Shown here one piece after another: positions 16,976 to 24,023 of a stretch of 31,721 nucleotides of DNA. Within the stretch, counting starts at the first letter, position 1, and every line of letters begins with the position of its first letter. The position numbers and the translations under genes were made by a program. The notes beneath the pieces are model-generated. The model did not search any database and had not been told where the DNA came from. It was given only the letters and a program-made list of their open reading frames with translations. Source of the DNA: JBFEUI01 sp041547565 (lineage in GTDB: Bacteria; Pseudomonadota; Gammaproteobacteria; Thiohalomonadales; Thiohalomonadaceae); assembly GCA_041547565.1 (NCBI GenBank), contig JBFEUI010000024.1, positions 1-31,721 on the forward strand, read 5' to 3'.

Positions 16976-17110
16976 AACCCCCCTCCTTGCTGCATTGTCC
17001 AAACTATTGATTGTGCCGGGGAAGGTATGGCGCCAGCCATACACCCAGACGGCTACACCCTCCTGTAAAGTTAGTCGCGATTGTCTGGTGTCATAATATA
17101 ATTACTGGAT

Positions 17111-17542
17111 TCAGCTGAGGACTTTCCTGCGCAATGCCTTTTGCTGACCGTGTTTGCTCTTGCTGTCGAGACGCTTGCGCTGGGAGCTGCGTGTCGGTTT
17201 GGTCGGCTTTCTCTTTTTCTGAACGGTGGCCACGCCCTTGATCAATTGCTGCAGGCGCGCCAGTGCTGATTCGCGGTTTTTCTCCTGGCTGCGGTACTGC
17301 TGCGCCTTGATCACCACCACGCCCTCCTTGCTGATGCGCTTGTCTTTCAGCTTCAGCAGGCGCTCCTTGTAGAAGTCGGGCAGCGAGGAGGCTGCGATAT
17401 CGAAACGCAGGTGCACGGCGGTGGCGACCTTATTGACGTTCTGACCGCCGGGACCGCTGGCGCGGATCGCCTCCAGTTCGATCTCGTTCCACGGGATAGA
17501 GACGCGCGCAGAGATGGGCAGGCCGGTTTCGGAGGGATTCAT
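17111..17542 (-). CDS. arfB: Alternative ribosome-rescue factor ArfB (YaeJ), peptidyl-tRNA hydrolase
   Basis: A 143-residue, GGQ-type release factor lacking codon-recognition domains. It hydrolyses peptidyl-tRNA on ribosomes stalled without a stop codon. The catalytic GGQ is at residues 32-34 (ASGPGGQNVNKV), followed by HLRFDIAASSLPDFYKERLL. The basic C-terminal tail (KKRKPTKPTRSSQRKRLDSKSKHGQQKAL) inserts into the empty mRNA channel. This short form with a basic tail distinguishes ArfB from RF1/RF2. The ATG at 17542 has no evident Shine-Dalgarno, and an AT-rich repeat lies immediately upstream. Confidence 0.95.
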   Translation of the reverse strand: MNPSETGLPISARVSIPWNEIELEAIRASGPGGQNVNKVATAVHLRFDIAASSLPDFYKERLLKLKDKRISKEGVVVIKAQQYRSQEKNRESALARLQQLIKGVATVQKKRKPTKPTRSSQRKRLDSKSKHGQQKALRRKVLS

Positions 17543-17568
17543 AAGGGGATCGTTTCACTATAAATAAA

Positions 17569-17602
17569 GAGATACAAGAGAAAAGATACAAGATAAAAGA
17601 AA
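17569..17602 (+). repeat. AT-rich AGATACAAG repeat block
   Basis: Words AGATACAAG, AGAAAAG, AGATACAAG and ATAAAAG in succession match the arms of the inverted repeat at 15702-15823. It lies about 27 bp upstream of the arfB start. Confidence 0.55.
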
Positions 17603-17643
17603 ACAGGCGCCGGGATTAATGACCGTGTAAAAATTAGGTTTCT

Positions 17644-17675
17644 GTAGGTCAGATTGGGCGAAGCCTTTATCTGAC
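17644..17675 (+). repeat. GTAG-led REP-type hairpin
   Basis: GTAG is followed by GTCAGAT (17648-17654), a 14-base loop and ATCTGAC (17669-17675). A GTAG tetranucleotide before a palindrome is the classical REP design recognised by REP-associated tyrosine transposases. This is a different sequence family from the ATAG units and seems to occur once here. A further hairpin (GTCAGGG/CCCTGAC, 17684-17707) follows it. Confidence 0.5.
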
Positions 17676-17793
17676 AATATGATGTCAGGGAGCTGACGCA
17701 CCCTGACCGACTCTAAAGTTGCCGGTAACGAGGTACGAGGAAAATAGTAATCCTGTTCACTCGCTACTCATTCCTCGTCACCCTTCACCGGGC

Positions 17794-17846
17794 GGCGCCC
17801 ACGGGGCGCCCTATGTTCCGGTGATATAGGGCGGGCCGTGCCCGTC
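17794..17846. repeat. REPIN-like inverted pair 1
   Basis: The left palindrome GGCGCCC-ACG-GGGCGCC is followed by CTAT (17794-17814). After an 11-bp spacer, ATAG precedes GGCGGGC-CGT-GCCCGTC (17826-17846). The tetranucleotides CTAT/ATAG face each other across the spacer, as in REPINs. The whole unit is 53 bp. Confidence 0.75.
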
Positions 17847-17902
17847 ATCCGAAGGGTTTATCGCTTCACCCGTCATCCTTTACTTCTCACCCTTCACCGG
17901 GC

Positions 17903-17955
17903 GGCGCCCACGGGACGCCCTATGTTTCGGTGATACAGGGCGGGCTGTGCCCGCC
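17903..17955. repeat. REPIN-like inverted pair 2
   Basis: Same 53-bp design and 11-bp spacer as the pair 109 bp upstream, with ATAG changed to ACAG in the right half. It is preceded by a TTCAC-type heptamer arm ending in CACCGGGC, as are the copies at 17794 and 18592. Confidence 0.75.
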
Positions 17956-18004
17956 ATCCGAAGGGTTTACCGTTTTACCCTTCACCAACGCCGTGGGGTG
18001 GCAC

Positions 18005-18373
18005 TCACTCCTCGTCTCGATTCCTGCCCGCCGCCTGCAACTCTGCCAGATAAGCGGCCCAGCTCTCCTCCTGATTCACGCCCAGGCTCATCAGGGTTTT
18101 CCAGTTGAAGATGCCGTTGTGGTGGCCGTCGGAGAAGACGAGGCGCACCGCGTAGTTGCCCACCGGCTCGACGCTATCGATCCTGATGTCACGTTTGCCG
18201 CTGACCAGTTTCTTGCCGACGCCGCCGTGGCCCTGTACGTCGGCCGAGGGCACCCGCACGCGCAGATACTCGGCCGGCAGCTCAAAGCAGACGCCGCTGT
18301 CGTAACAGACGCTCAGCCGATCGCGTGCCTTGTTCAGGGTGAGGGTGCTGGGGGCGGGGATGGTTTTGTTCAT
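18005..18373 (-). CDS. DUF971 (gamma-butyrobetaine hydroxylase N-terminal-like) protein
   Basis: A 122-residue single-domain DUF971 protein: LTLNKARDRLSVCYDSGVCFELPAEYLRVRVPSAD, then a basic segment, IRIDSVEPVGNYAVRLVFSDGHHNGIFNW (the signature region) and LMSLG. In the larger relatives this domain precedes dioxygenase domains or occurs beside iron-sulfur assembly genes; stand-alone copies such as this are common in Gammaproteobacteria and have no settled role. No Shine-Dalgarno is apparent. A REPIN-rich spacer separates it from the upstream EgtB-like gene, and its stop lies in a GAGTGAG word that resembles the heptamer repeat. Confidence 0.9.
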   Translation of the reverse strand: MNKTIPAPSTLTLNKARDRLSVCYDSGVCFELPAEYLRVRVPSADVQGHGGVGKKLVSGKRDIRIDSVEPVGNYAVRLVFSDGHHNGIFNWKTLMSLGVNQEESWAAYLAELQAAGRNRDEE

Positions 18374-18421
18374 ACATTTAATGATGGTGGCGAATGGTCG
18401 CTTTTAAACCGCTCGGATAAG

Positions 18422-18487
18422 GTGAAGCGTGAAGAGTGAGGTGTGAAAAGAGCGATGGTATTTCGCTTCACTTTTTACCTTTCACCT
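18422..18487. repeat. Inverted GTGAAGN heptamer arms 2
   Basis: The left arm (18422-18450) is four imperfect GTGAAGN heptamers. The right arm (18461-18487) is the inverse (TTTCGCTTCAC, then CCTTTCACC). A REPIN-like pair starts 4 bp later at 18491, the same order as at 15582 and 23951. Confidence 0.6.
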
Positions 18488-18490
18488 AAC

Positions 18491-18543
18491 GGCGCCCACG
18501 GGGCGCCCTATGTTTGAGTGATATAGGGCGGGCCATGCCCGCC
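18491..18543. repeat. REPIN-like inverted pair 3
   Basis: GGCGCCC-ACG-GGGCGCC plus CTAT, an 11-bp spacer, then ATAG plus GGCGGGC-CAT-GCCCGCC: both hairpins are perfect. With the heptamer arms before it, this is the best-preserved composite element in the window (18422-18543). Confidence 0.8.
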
Positions 18544-18591
18544 ATCCGAGGGTTTATCGCTTCACCCTTCACTTCTCACTCTTCACCGGGC

Positions 18592-18644
18592 GGCGCCCAT
18601 GGGGCGCCCTATGTTTCGGTGATATAGGGCGGGCCATGCCCGCC
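18592..18644. repeat. REPIN-like inverted pair 4
   Basis: A 53-bp unit with perfect right hairpin GGCGGGC-CAT-GCCCGCC, preceded by a heptamer arm (18558-18588). It ends 9 bp before the stop codon of the EgtB-like gene on the minus strand, so it lies in that gene's 3' untranslated region. Confidence 0.8.
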
Positions 18645-18653
18645 ATCCGGCGA

Positions 18654-19853
18654 TTATTTATGCCACGCCATCTTCGAGGCGGGGAACACCAGCCGCGTGC
18701 CGGCGAACTGAAAACGCTGGTCCGGCCGTGCATGGTGGCGGTAGCTGGAGCGGCGCTGCACCCGTTGGGTGTGCAGGCAGCCGCCGCGCAGGGTGAAGTG
18801 GCTCTCGTCAAACGCGGTGGCCGCCTCACTGTCGTTCGGCGCCTCGTAACCGGTGTAGGCGTGGAAGGGGTTGCTGCACCACTCCCAGGCGCGGCCGTAC
18901 TGGCTCAGCTCGCGGGTGCGCGCGGCGATCTCCCACTGGTACTCGTGCTGCACCACGGCCCCCTCCAGTTTGCCGCCGAGGGTGGCGACCCAGTTGGCGT
19001 AGGCCTGCGCCTCGTAGTGGCTCAGGCCGCTGACCGGGTCCTCGGCGATAAGGTCGAACGGCCCGCCCAGGCCGATGCCGTACCAGTTGCCGCTGACATC
19101 CTTGCGCCAGTGGTGGGGGTGGGCCGGCTGATTCTGCCGCCAGGCCCAGCCCTCCTCGCTCCAGAAGCCCTGCTCCTGGTAGCCGCCGGCCTGGATAAAG
19201 CCGAGGTAGGCGCCGCTCGAGACCGGGATCTTGTCGATGCGATAGGCGTGCAGCTCGACCACGTTGGGCGGCAGTTCGTTGTCGCGCGCCATCACATCCT
19301 CGATGCGCGCGCCGATGCGGTAGTGGCCCTTGTGCAGGTCGGCGTGATCCTCGGACGGGGCAATGGCCTGCATCGGGGTGGCAACCTGGTAACCGCTCAC
19401 CTCCTGCAGCTTGCGCTCGGTGAGCTGGGCCAGCATCTGCTCGCACAGCACCGCCTCCTGCTGCAGGATCATCGGCAGCAGGCGGCCGCTGGCCAGCATC
19501 GGGTGCTCGGGCAGCATGCCCGGGTTGGCCAGGCGGGTGAGGTTCTCATCCTGCAGCTCCAGTGCCCAGTTGAGCAAGTGCTCCAGCGGCGGCAGCTGGG
19601 CGGCCAACTCCTCGGTCGGCTCGACGCCGTGGGCGAAAAAGTCGCGCACCCGTGCGGTCATGTCCGCATCCTGCTGCAGCACCTCGCGGATCCAGTAGGT
19701 CTCCAGGTAGACCGCGCGCCCCAGCAGCCAGGCCAGCGGCGGCAGCTCGGGGTGGAAACGGCGGTAGCAGTCGGTCTCGGGCACCGACTTTGCCAGGTGG
19801 GTCATCATCTGATGCAGGCCGCTCAACTGGCCCAACAGCTCATGTGTCTTCAT
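18654..19853 (-). CDS. EgtB/FGE-like (DinB plus sulfatase-modifying-factor domain) protein with altered metal site
   Basis: A 399-residue protein with an N-terminal DinB-like four-helix region (about 1-145) and a C-terminal FGE/SUMF1 domain (about 165-390: PVSSGAYLGFIQAGGYQEQG, HYEAQAYANWVATLGG, YQWEIAAR, GRAWEWCSNPF, LRGGCLHTQRVQRRSSYR). This order is that of EgtB-type sulfoxide synthases of ergothioneine biosynthesis. However, where EgtB has its iron-binding His in WHLGH the sequence is WLLGR (Arg46), and where it has HExxH the sequence is QQEAVLCEQ (131-139). All three expected ligands thus seem absent. No egtD-like methyltransferase is nearby. It may be a non-canonical or inactive family member, or use other ligands; the alignment is from memory. 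Confidence 0.75.
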   Translation of the reverse strand: MKTHELLGQLSGLHQMMTHLAKSVPETDCYRRFHPELPPLAWLLGRAVYLETYWIREVLQQDADMTARVRDFFAHGVEPTEELAAQLPPLEHLLNWALELQDENLTRLANPGMLPEHPMLASGRLLPMILQQEAVLCEQMLAQLTERKLQEVSGYQVATPMQAIAPSEDHADLHKGHYRIGARIEDVMARDNELPPNVVELHAYRIDKIPVSSGAYLGFIQAGGYQEQGFWSEEGWAWRQNQPAHPHHWRKDVSGNWYGIGLGGPFDLIAEDPVSGLSHYEAQAYANWVATLGGKLEGAVVQHEYQWEIAARTRELSQYGRAWEWCSNPFHAYTGYEAPNDSEAATAFDESHFTLRGGCLHTQRVQRRSSYRHHARPDQRFQFAGTRLVFPASKMAWHK

Positions 19854-19974
19854 TGCTCGGGTAGTCGTCAGGGAAACAGGGGCGCCATGTTAGCCGATGG
19901 CAGAGGGAAGGTGAAACGATCCACATCAAGCCCGCAGGGCAAAAAAGGGCACTATTCCAGCAGGCGGAGTAAGG

Positions 19975-20565
19975 TTAATGCTTGCCCCACAGCGTTTCCA
20001 GCCGGGCCGGGCGGCCGCAGTTGTACTTGTAGAAGTTGTAGCGGATCGGATTTTTGCTGTGGTAGTCCTGATGGTACTCCTCGGCCGGGTGAAACACCTT
20101 GAGCGGCTCGATGGGCGTGACGACCGCTTTGGCAAAGGGCCTGTTGGCGCGCAGGGCCTTGAGGGAGAGTTCCGCCAAGTGTTTCTGCTGTTCGGTGTGG
20201 TAGAAGATCGCCGGGCGGTACTGGTCGCCGCGATCACAGAACTGGCCGCCGCCGTCGGTCGGGTCGTGGTTGTGCCAGAACACCTGCAAAAGCGTCTCGT
20301 AGCTGACCTGTTCCGGGTCGTATTGCAGCTGCAGCGCCTCGGTGTAGCCGGTGCCGCCAGCGGAGACCTGCTTGTAGCTGGGGCTGTCGGTCTCGCCGTT
20401 GGCGTAGCCGGAGGTGGTGCTGAGTACCCCGTCCACCTCGTCGAAGGCCTGCTCCACGCACCAGAAACAGCCGCCGGCAAAGGTGGCGGTCTGGGGCTCG
20501 GCAGCCAGCAGGGGCGGGGCGGCAAACAGGGCGGCAAGCAGCAGGGCGCGCAGTTCGACAGCCAT
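19975..20565 (-). CDS. msrA: Peptide-methionine (S)-S-oxide reductase MsrA, exported form
   Basis: A 196-residue MsrA that reduces methionine-S-sulfoxide. The catalytic Cys33 is in GGCFWC (31-36), followed by YANGETDSPSYKQVSAGGTGYTEAL, FWHNHDPT and QFCDRGDQYRPAIFY. The N-terminus is a signal peptide (about 1-22, RALLLAALFAAPPLLAAE), so the enzyme should act in the periplasm. I chose the ATG at 20565 because GGAG lies six bases upstream; an ATG at 20577 would add four residues. Resolving Cys candidates include Cys36 and the Cys in YNCGRPARL near the C-terminus. It is divergent from the metal-import operon, and a Fur/Zur-like box lies between them. Confidence 0.95.
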   Translation of the reverse strand: MAVELRALLLAALFAAPPLLAAEPQTATFAGGCFWCVEQAFDEVDGVLSTTSGYANGETDSPSYKQVSAGGTGYTEALQLQYDPEQVSYETLLQVFWHNHDPTDGGGQFCDRGDQYRPAIFYHTEQQKHLAELSLKALRANRPFAKAVVTPIEPLKVFHPAEEYHQDYHSKNPIRYNFYKYNCGRPARLETLWGKH

Positions 20566-20608
20566 GGGTGACTCCATAAATCCCAGTAAATAGACTAAGA
20601 ATAGCAGT

Positions 20609-20626
20609 GATTATGATTCTCGTTAC
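20609..20626 (+). promoter_or_regulatory. Candidate Fur/Zur-like operator
   Basis: GATTATGATTCTCGTTAC matches 13 of 18 positions of the classical Fur-box consensus (GATAATGATAATCATTATC) and shows partial dyad symmetry. It lies between divergent msrA and the metal-import operon, where a zinc- or iron-responsive repressor would be expected. The match is by eye, and Zur sites share this general form. Confidence 0.35.
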
Positions 20627-20729
20627 AAACACCTTGACGCTACAAGGCGTTTTATTCAGACTGCTTGTTCTACGATGTTCGCGGGCCGCACCCTGGCACA
20701 TACATTCCACCTGTTCCCTGTCTAAATAG

Positions 20730-20999
20730 ATGCGTCGATTGCTTATTACACTGCTGGCGGTTGTCACCCTGCTCTCGCAATGGGGCTGGCTCGAGCACGG
20801 CTATCATGAGCATGATCCGGGCGAGGTGTGCGAGGTCTGCCTCAGCGCCAATGGCCACGGGCAGGCCATCACCCCCAGCCTGCCCGCACTGCCGGCGATC
20901 ACGGCCATCACCCTGCACAACGAGCCGCTGCCGACGCAGCCGCTGACACGGGGCGCCTTCCGCCTCTATGCCTCGCGCGCCCCACCGCGCCTTCTCTAA
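20730..20999 (+). CDS. Small membrane/exported protein with His and CxxC motif, first gene of metal-import operon
   Basis: An 89-residue protein with an N-terminal hydrophobic segment (RLLITLLAVVTLLSQWGWL, about 3-21). The cluster EHGYHEHDPGEVCEVCLSAN (about 22-41) combines three His and a CxxC pair and looks able to bind a transition metal. The C-terminal half is Pro/Leu-rich and featureless. It resembles DUF2946-type small proteins that accompany metal transport genes, but the family call is uncertain. The ATG at 20730 has no clear Shine-Dalgarno. The porin gene begins 81 bp downstream on the same strand, and the Fur/Zur-like box is about 105 bp upstream. Confidence 0.65.
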   Translation: MRRLLITLLAVVTLLSQWGWLEHGYHEHDPGEVCEVCLSANGHGQAITPSLPALPAITAITLHNEPLPTQPLTRGAFRLYASRAPPRLL

Positions 21000-21080
21000 G
21001 CCACACACCTGAAAACAAACCACCGTTAATTCAAGGCGGCGCACCCCCGTGCGGCGTCTGCTGTGTATTGGAGAAAAAAC

Positions 21081-22286
21081 ATGCGTAATACATCTGTTTC
21101 CATGGCCCTTTCCCTGGCGCTTGTTGCCGGTGCCGCCCCGGCCGCTGAGGGCGGCGGCTTCAATCCCGACATCAGCCTGATCCTCGATGGGCGCTACAGC
21201 GCCTATGACAACGACACCGAGTACGAGCTACCCGGCTTCATGCTCGGCGGCGAGGCCGGTCGCGGCGAGGAGGGCTTCCACCTCGGCCACAACGAGCTGG
21301 CTGTCAGCGCCAATGTCGATGACATGTACTACGGCAAGATGACCGCCGTGCTGCACGACCACGAGGGCGAGACCGAGGTCGAGCTGGAGGAGGCCTATAT
21401 CGAGACCCTGGCGCTGGGCAACGGCCTGGCCGTCAAGGGCGGCCGCTTCTTCTCCGGCATCGGCTATCTCAACGACCAGCACCCCCACGCCTGGGACTTT
21501 GCCGATGCCCCGCTGGTCTACCGCGGCCTGTTCGGCGACCAGTTGCGCGACGACGGGCTGCAGGTGAGCTGGGTTGCCCCCACCGATCTCTACTTCAGGC
21601 TTGGTGGCGAGATCACCCGCGGCGAGCGTTTCCCTGCCGGCGGGGCTGGCAATGACGGGGCGGGCGCCAGCGCCCTGTTCGCCAAGCTCGGCGGCGATGT
21701 CGGCGCCAGCCACGCCTGGCAGCTGGGCCTGTCCCACTGGCAGGCTGAGATCGAGGGGCGCACCTCCGGTGGCCACGTCCACGGTGGCGGGGTGGCCGAG
21801 GTGCCGACCTACAGCGGTGACAGCACGGTGAGCGGTATCGACTTTGTCTGGAAGTGGGCCCCCAACGGCAATGCCATCGAGCGCAACCTCAAGCTGCAGG
21901 CCGAGTACTTCGTACGTGACGAGGAGGGCACGGTGGTGATGGATGACGGCTCCGCCTCCCCCGAGACCACCCGCTACGACGGCACCCAGTCCGGCTGGTA
22001 TGCCCAGGCGGTCTACCAGTTCATGCCGCGCTGGCGCGTCGGTCTGCGCTACGACCAGCTCGACAGCGATAACGAGGGCGCGGACGAGGAGGTGCTGGGC
22101 GAGGCCGGGCTGGACGACGAGGGTCATACCCCGACGCGCAGCACCGTCATGCTCGACTACTCCTACAGCGAGTACAGCCGCCTGCGGCTGCAGTACGCCA
22201 AGGATGACTCCTACGAGGATTCGGACAACATCCTCACCGTGCAGTACGTGATGAGCCTGGGGCCGCACGGCGCCCATAAATTCTAA
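21081..22286 (+). CDS. Outer-membrane beta-barrel porin of metal-import operon
   Basis: A 401-residue outer-membrane protein. The signal peptide is about 1-21 (LALVAGAAPAAEG). Alternating beta-strand patterns run throughout (DISLILDGRYSAY, LQVSWVAPTDLYFRLGGEI, RWRVGLRYDQL, SRLRLQYAKDD, ILTVQYVMSL), ending in a terminal Phe (AHKF), the standard signal for barrel assembly. Acidic loops and a histidine-bearing loop (TSGGHVHGGGVAE) may attract cations. No TonB box or plug domain is seen, so passive uptake is likely. GGAG seven bases before ATG 21081 sets the start. The ZnuA-like gene follows after 9 bp, strongly suggesting a role in delivering the same metal across the outer membrane. Confidence 0.85.
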   Translation: MRNTSVSMALSLALVAGAAPAAEGGGFNPDISLILDGRYSAYDNDTEYELPGFMLGGEAGRGEEGFHLGHNELAVSANVDDMYYGKMTAVLHDHEGETEVELEEAYIETLALGNGLAVKGGRFFSGIGYLNDQHPHAWDFADAPLVYRGLFGDQLRDDGLQVSWVAPTDLYFRLGGEITRGERFPAGGAGNDGAGASALFAKLGGDVGASHAWQLGLSHWQAEIEGRTSGGHVHGGGVAEVPTYSGDSTVSGIDFVWKWAPNGNAIERNLKLQAEYFVRDEEGTVVMDDGSASPETTRYDGTQSGWYAQAVYQFMPRWRVGLRYDQLDSDNEGADEEVLGEAGLDDEGHTPTRSTVMLDYSYSEYSRLRLQYAKDDSYEDSDNILTVQYVMSLGPHGAHKF

Positions 22287-22295
22287 GGAGAGAAT

Positions 22296-23201
22296 ATGAA
22301 GGGATTAATCAAAATAGTGGCGGTCGTGCTGTTGTTGGCCGCCGCCCTGCCCGCGGCGGCGCAGCTCAACGTGTTTGCCTGCGAACCGGAGTGGGCGGCG
22401 CTGGCGGCGGAGGTCGGCGGCGAGCGGGTGAAGACCTACGCGGCCACCACCGCCCACCAGGACCCGCACCGCATCGAGGCGCGGCCCAGCCTTATCGCCA
22501 AGGTTCGCCGTGCCGAGTTGCTGGTGTGCAGCGGGGCGGAGCTGGAGATCGGCTGGCTGCCGATGCTGCAGCGCCAGGCGGGTAACAGGCGGGTGCTCAG
22601 CGGCCAGCCCGGTCATTTCGAGGCGGCAAGCGTGGTCGAACGGCTGGAGATCCCGGAGCAGGTGGATCGCAGCATGGGCGATGTGCACGCCTCGGGCAAT
22701 CCCCATGTGCACCTCGACCCGCGCCGCCTGTTGCAGATCGCCGGGGCACTGAGTGCGCGCCTCGCCGAGCTCGATCCGATTGGCGCTGACTACTACCGGC
22801 AGCGGTTGGCCGATTTCAGCGGCCGCTGGCAGCAGGCCATCGCCCGCTGGGAGGCGATGGCCGCCCCGCTCAAGGGCGCGCGCATCGTGGTGCACCACAA
22901 GGACTGGGTCTACCTGTGCGACTGGCTCGGTATCGAGATCGCCGGAGCCCTGGAGCCCAGGCCGGGCCTGCCCACCAGCGCCGGCCACCTGGCCGGGCTC
23001 AGGCGTGAACTCGCCAACAAGCCTGCCGGCATGATTGTCCATACCGCCTACCAGAGCGAACGCGCTGCCAGGCGCCTGTCGCAGATGAGCGGTATCCCGG
23101 TGGTCGAGCTGCCCTATACCGTGGGCGGCGCAAAAGGGGCGGTTGACCTGTTCGGCCTGTTCGAGGTGACACTCGAACGCCTGCTGGGAGCGGTGAAGTG
23201 A
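22296..23201 (+). CDS. Zinc/manganese-type ABC transporter substrate-binding protein (ZnuA-like)
   Basis: A 301-residue periplasmic metal-binding protein of cluster A-I. The signal peptide is about 1-22. Likely ligands are His58 (or His54) in AHQDPHRIEARPS, His137 in NPHVHLDP and His200/His201 in VVHHKDW; the fourth conserved region (ELPYTVGGAKG) lacks the usual Asp. There is no long His-rich loop of the E. coli ZnuA type. A GGAG-containing ribosome site runs straight on from the porin stop codon. The stop overlaps the permease start as GTGA, so the two are coupled. Metal identity (zinc favoured) is inferred from family and neighbours. Confidence 0.9.
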   Translation: MKGLIKIVAVVLLLAAALPAAAQLNVFACEPEWAALAAEVGGERVKTYAATTAHQDPHRIEARPSLIAKVRRAELLVCSGAELEIGWLPMLQRQAGNRRVLSGQPGHFEAASVVERLEIPEQVDRSMGDVHASGNPHVHLDPRRLLQIAGALSARLAELDPIGADYYRQRLADFSGRWQQAIARWEAMAAPLKGARIVVHHKDWVYLCDWLGIEIAGALEPRPGLPTSAGHLAGLRRELANKPAGMIVHTAYQSERAARRLSQMSGIPVVELPYTVGGAKGAVDLFGLFEVTLERLLGAVK

Positions 23202-23968
23202 ACTGGGAGGCGCTGGACCCGGCCATCCTCGGCCCGGCCTTTGTGGCCGGGCTGCTGGTGGCCGCCACCCACGTGCCCCTCGGCCGCCGCGTGCTGGCGC
23301 GCGGCATCATCTTCCTTGATCTGGCGGTGGCGCAGGTGGCCGGGCTGGGTCTCATCGCCGCCCACAGCTTCGACTGGGAGCCGGGCGGCTGGCAGGTGCA
23401 GGCGGTGGCGGTCACCGCCGCCCTGCTCGGTGCCCTGCTGCTCAACTTCACCGAGCAGCGCTGGCCGCAGATCCAGGAGGCGCTGATCGGCACGCTGTTC
23501 GTGCTTGCCTCCAGCGGTGGCATCCTGCTGCTGGCCACCAATCCTCACGGCGGCGAGCACCTCAGGGAGCTGCTGGTCGGGCAGATCCTGTGGGTGACCT
23601 ACCCGCAGTTGATACCGGTCGCCATCCTCTATGCGCTGATCCTCGGTGCCTGGTTCGGCTTCGCCCGGCGCGGCGCCTCGCTGGTGTTCTACCTGCTGTT
23701 TGCGCTGGCCATCACCGCCTCGGTGCAACTGGTGGGGGTCTACCTGGTGTTCGCCACCCTGATTCTGCCGGCGCTGGCGGTGCGCCACCGTAACGGTTAC
23801 GGCCTGGCCTGGGGCTACGGCATCGGCGTGGTCGGCTACGCTTTCGGGCTGGCCTTTGCCGCGCTGTGGGATCTGCCCGCCGGGGCGATGATCGTCTACA
23901 CCCTGGCCGTCACCGCACTGGCGGTGGGGAGGGGACTGCATTTCAGGGGGGTGAAGCGTGAGGGGTGA
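23198..23968 (+). CDS. ABC-3 family metal permease (ZnuB-like)
   Basis: A 256-residue inner-membrane protein with about 7-8 hydrophobic helices. Family features include GIIFLDLAVAQVAGLG near 37-52 (the ABC-3 motif usually ends in SHA), EALIGTLFVLASSGGILLL and LVGVYLVFATLILPALAVR. It starts with GTG overlapping the ZnuA-like stop. No ATPase gene follows or precedes, so the pump must borrow an ATPase from elsewhere or work differently. Its final codons (VKREG and TGA) coincide with the start of a GTGAAGN heptamer array at 23951, so the natural C-terminus may have been altered by repeat insertion. Confidence 0.9.
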   Translation: MNWEALDPAILGPAFVAGLLVAATHVPLGRRVLARGIIFLDLAVAQVAGLGLIAAHSFDWEPGGWQVQAVAVTAALLGALLLNFTEQRWPQIQEALIGTLFVLASSGGILLLATNPHGGEHLRELLVGQILWVTYPQLIPVAILYALILGAWFGFARRGASLVFYLLFALAITASVQLVGVYLVFATLILPALAVRHRNGYGLAWGYGIGVVGYAFGLAFAALWDLPAGAMIVYTLAVTALAVGRGLHFRGVKREG

Positions 23969-24019
23969 AGAGTGAAGAGAGAGGTGGAGTTTTAATTACT
24001 TCACGTCTCACTCCTGACG
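23951..24019. repeat. Inverted GTGAAGN heptamer arms 3
   Basis: The left arm (23951-23985) contains repeated GTGAAGN/GTGAGGN words and encodes the last residues and TGA stop of the permease. The right arm (about 23997-24019, CTTCACGTCTCACTCCTGACG) is inverted. A REPIN-like pair follows at 24024. Confidence 0.6.
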
Positions 24020-24023
24020 TAAT

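Larger units (their letters stand above)
17543..18004. other. Repeat-dense 460-bp spacer, no gene
   Basis: Between the arfB start and the end of the DUF971 gene I see only repeats: an AT-rich block (17569-17602), a GTAG-led hairpin (17644-17675), a GTCAGGG/CCCTGAC hairpin (17684-17707), TTCAC-type heptamer arms, and two REPIN-like pairs (17794-17846, 17903-17955). No frame has gene-like composition. The region probably contains the arfB promoter. Confidence 0.6.

Noticed and set aside
17930..18439. 169-codon plus-strand frame over the DUF971 gene
   Set aside because: Shadow frame starting inside a REP-like unit and ending in a heptamer repeat; the minus-strand DUF971 match is clear.
18636..20102. 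488-codon open frame antisense to the EgtB-like gene
   Set aside because: Shadow frame that runs across repeats and both neighbours; no recognisable motif.
21228..22277. 349-codon open frame antisense to the porin gene
   Set aside because: Shadow frame; the plus-strand gene has signal peptide, terminal Phe and ribosome site.
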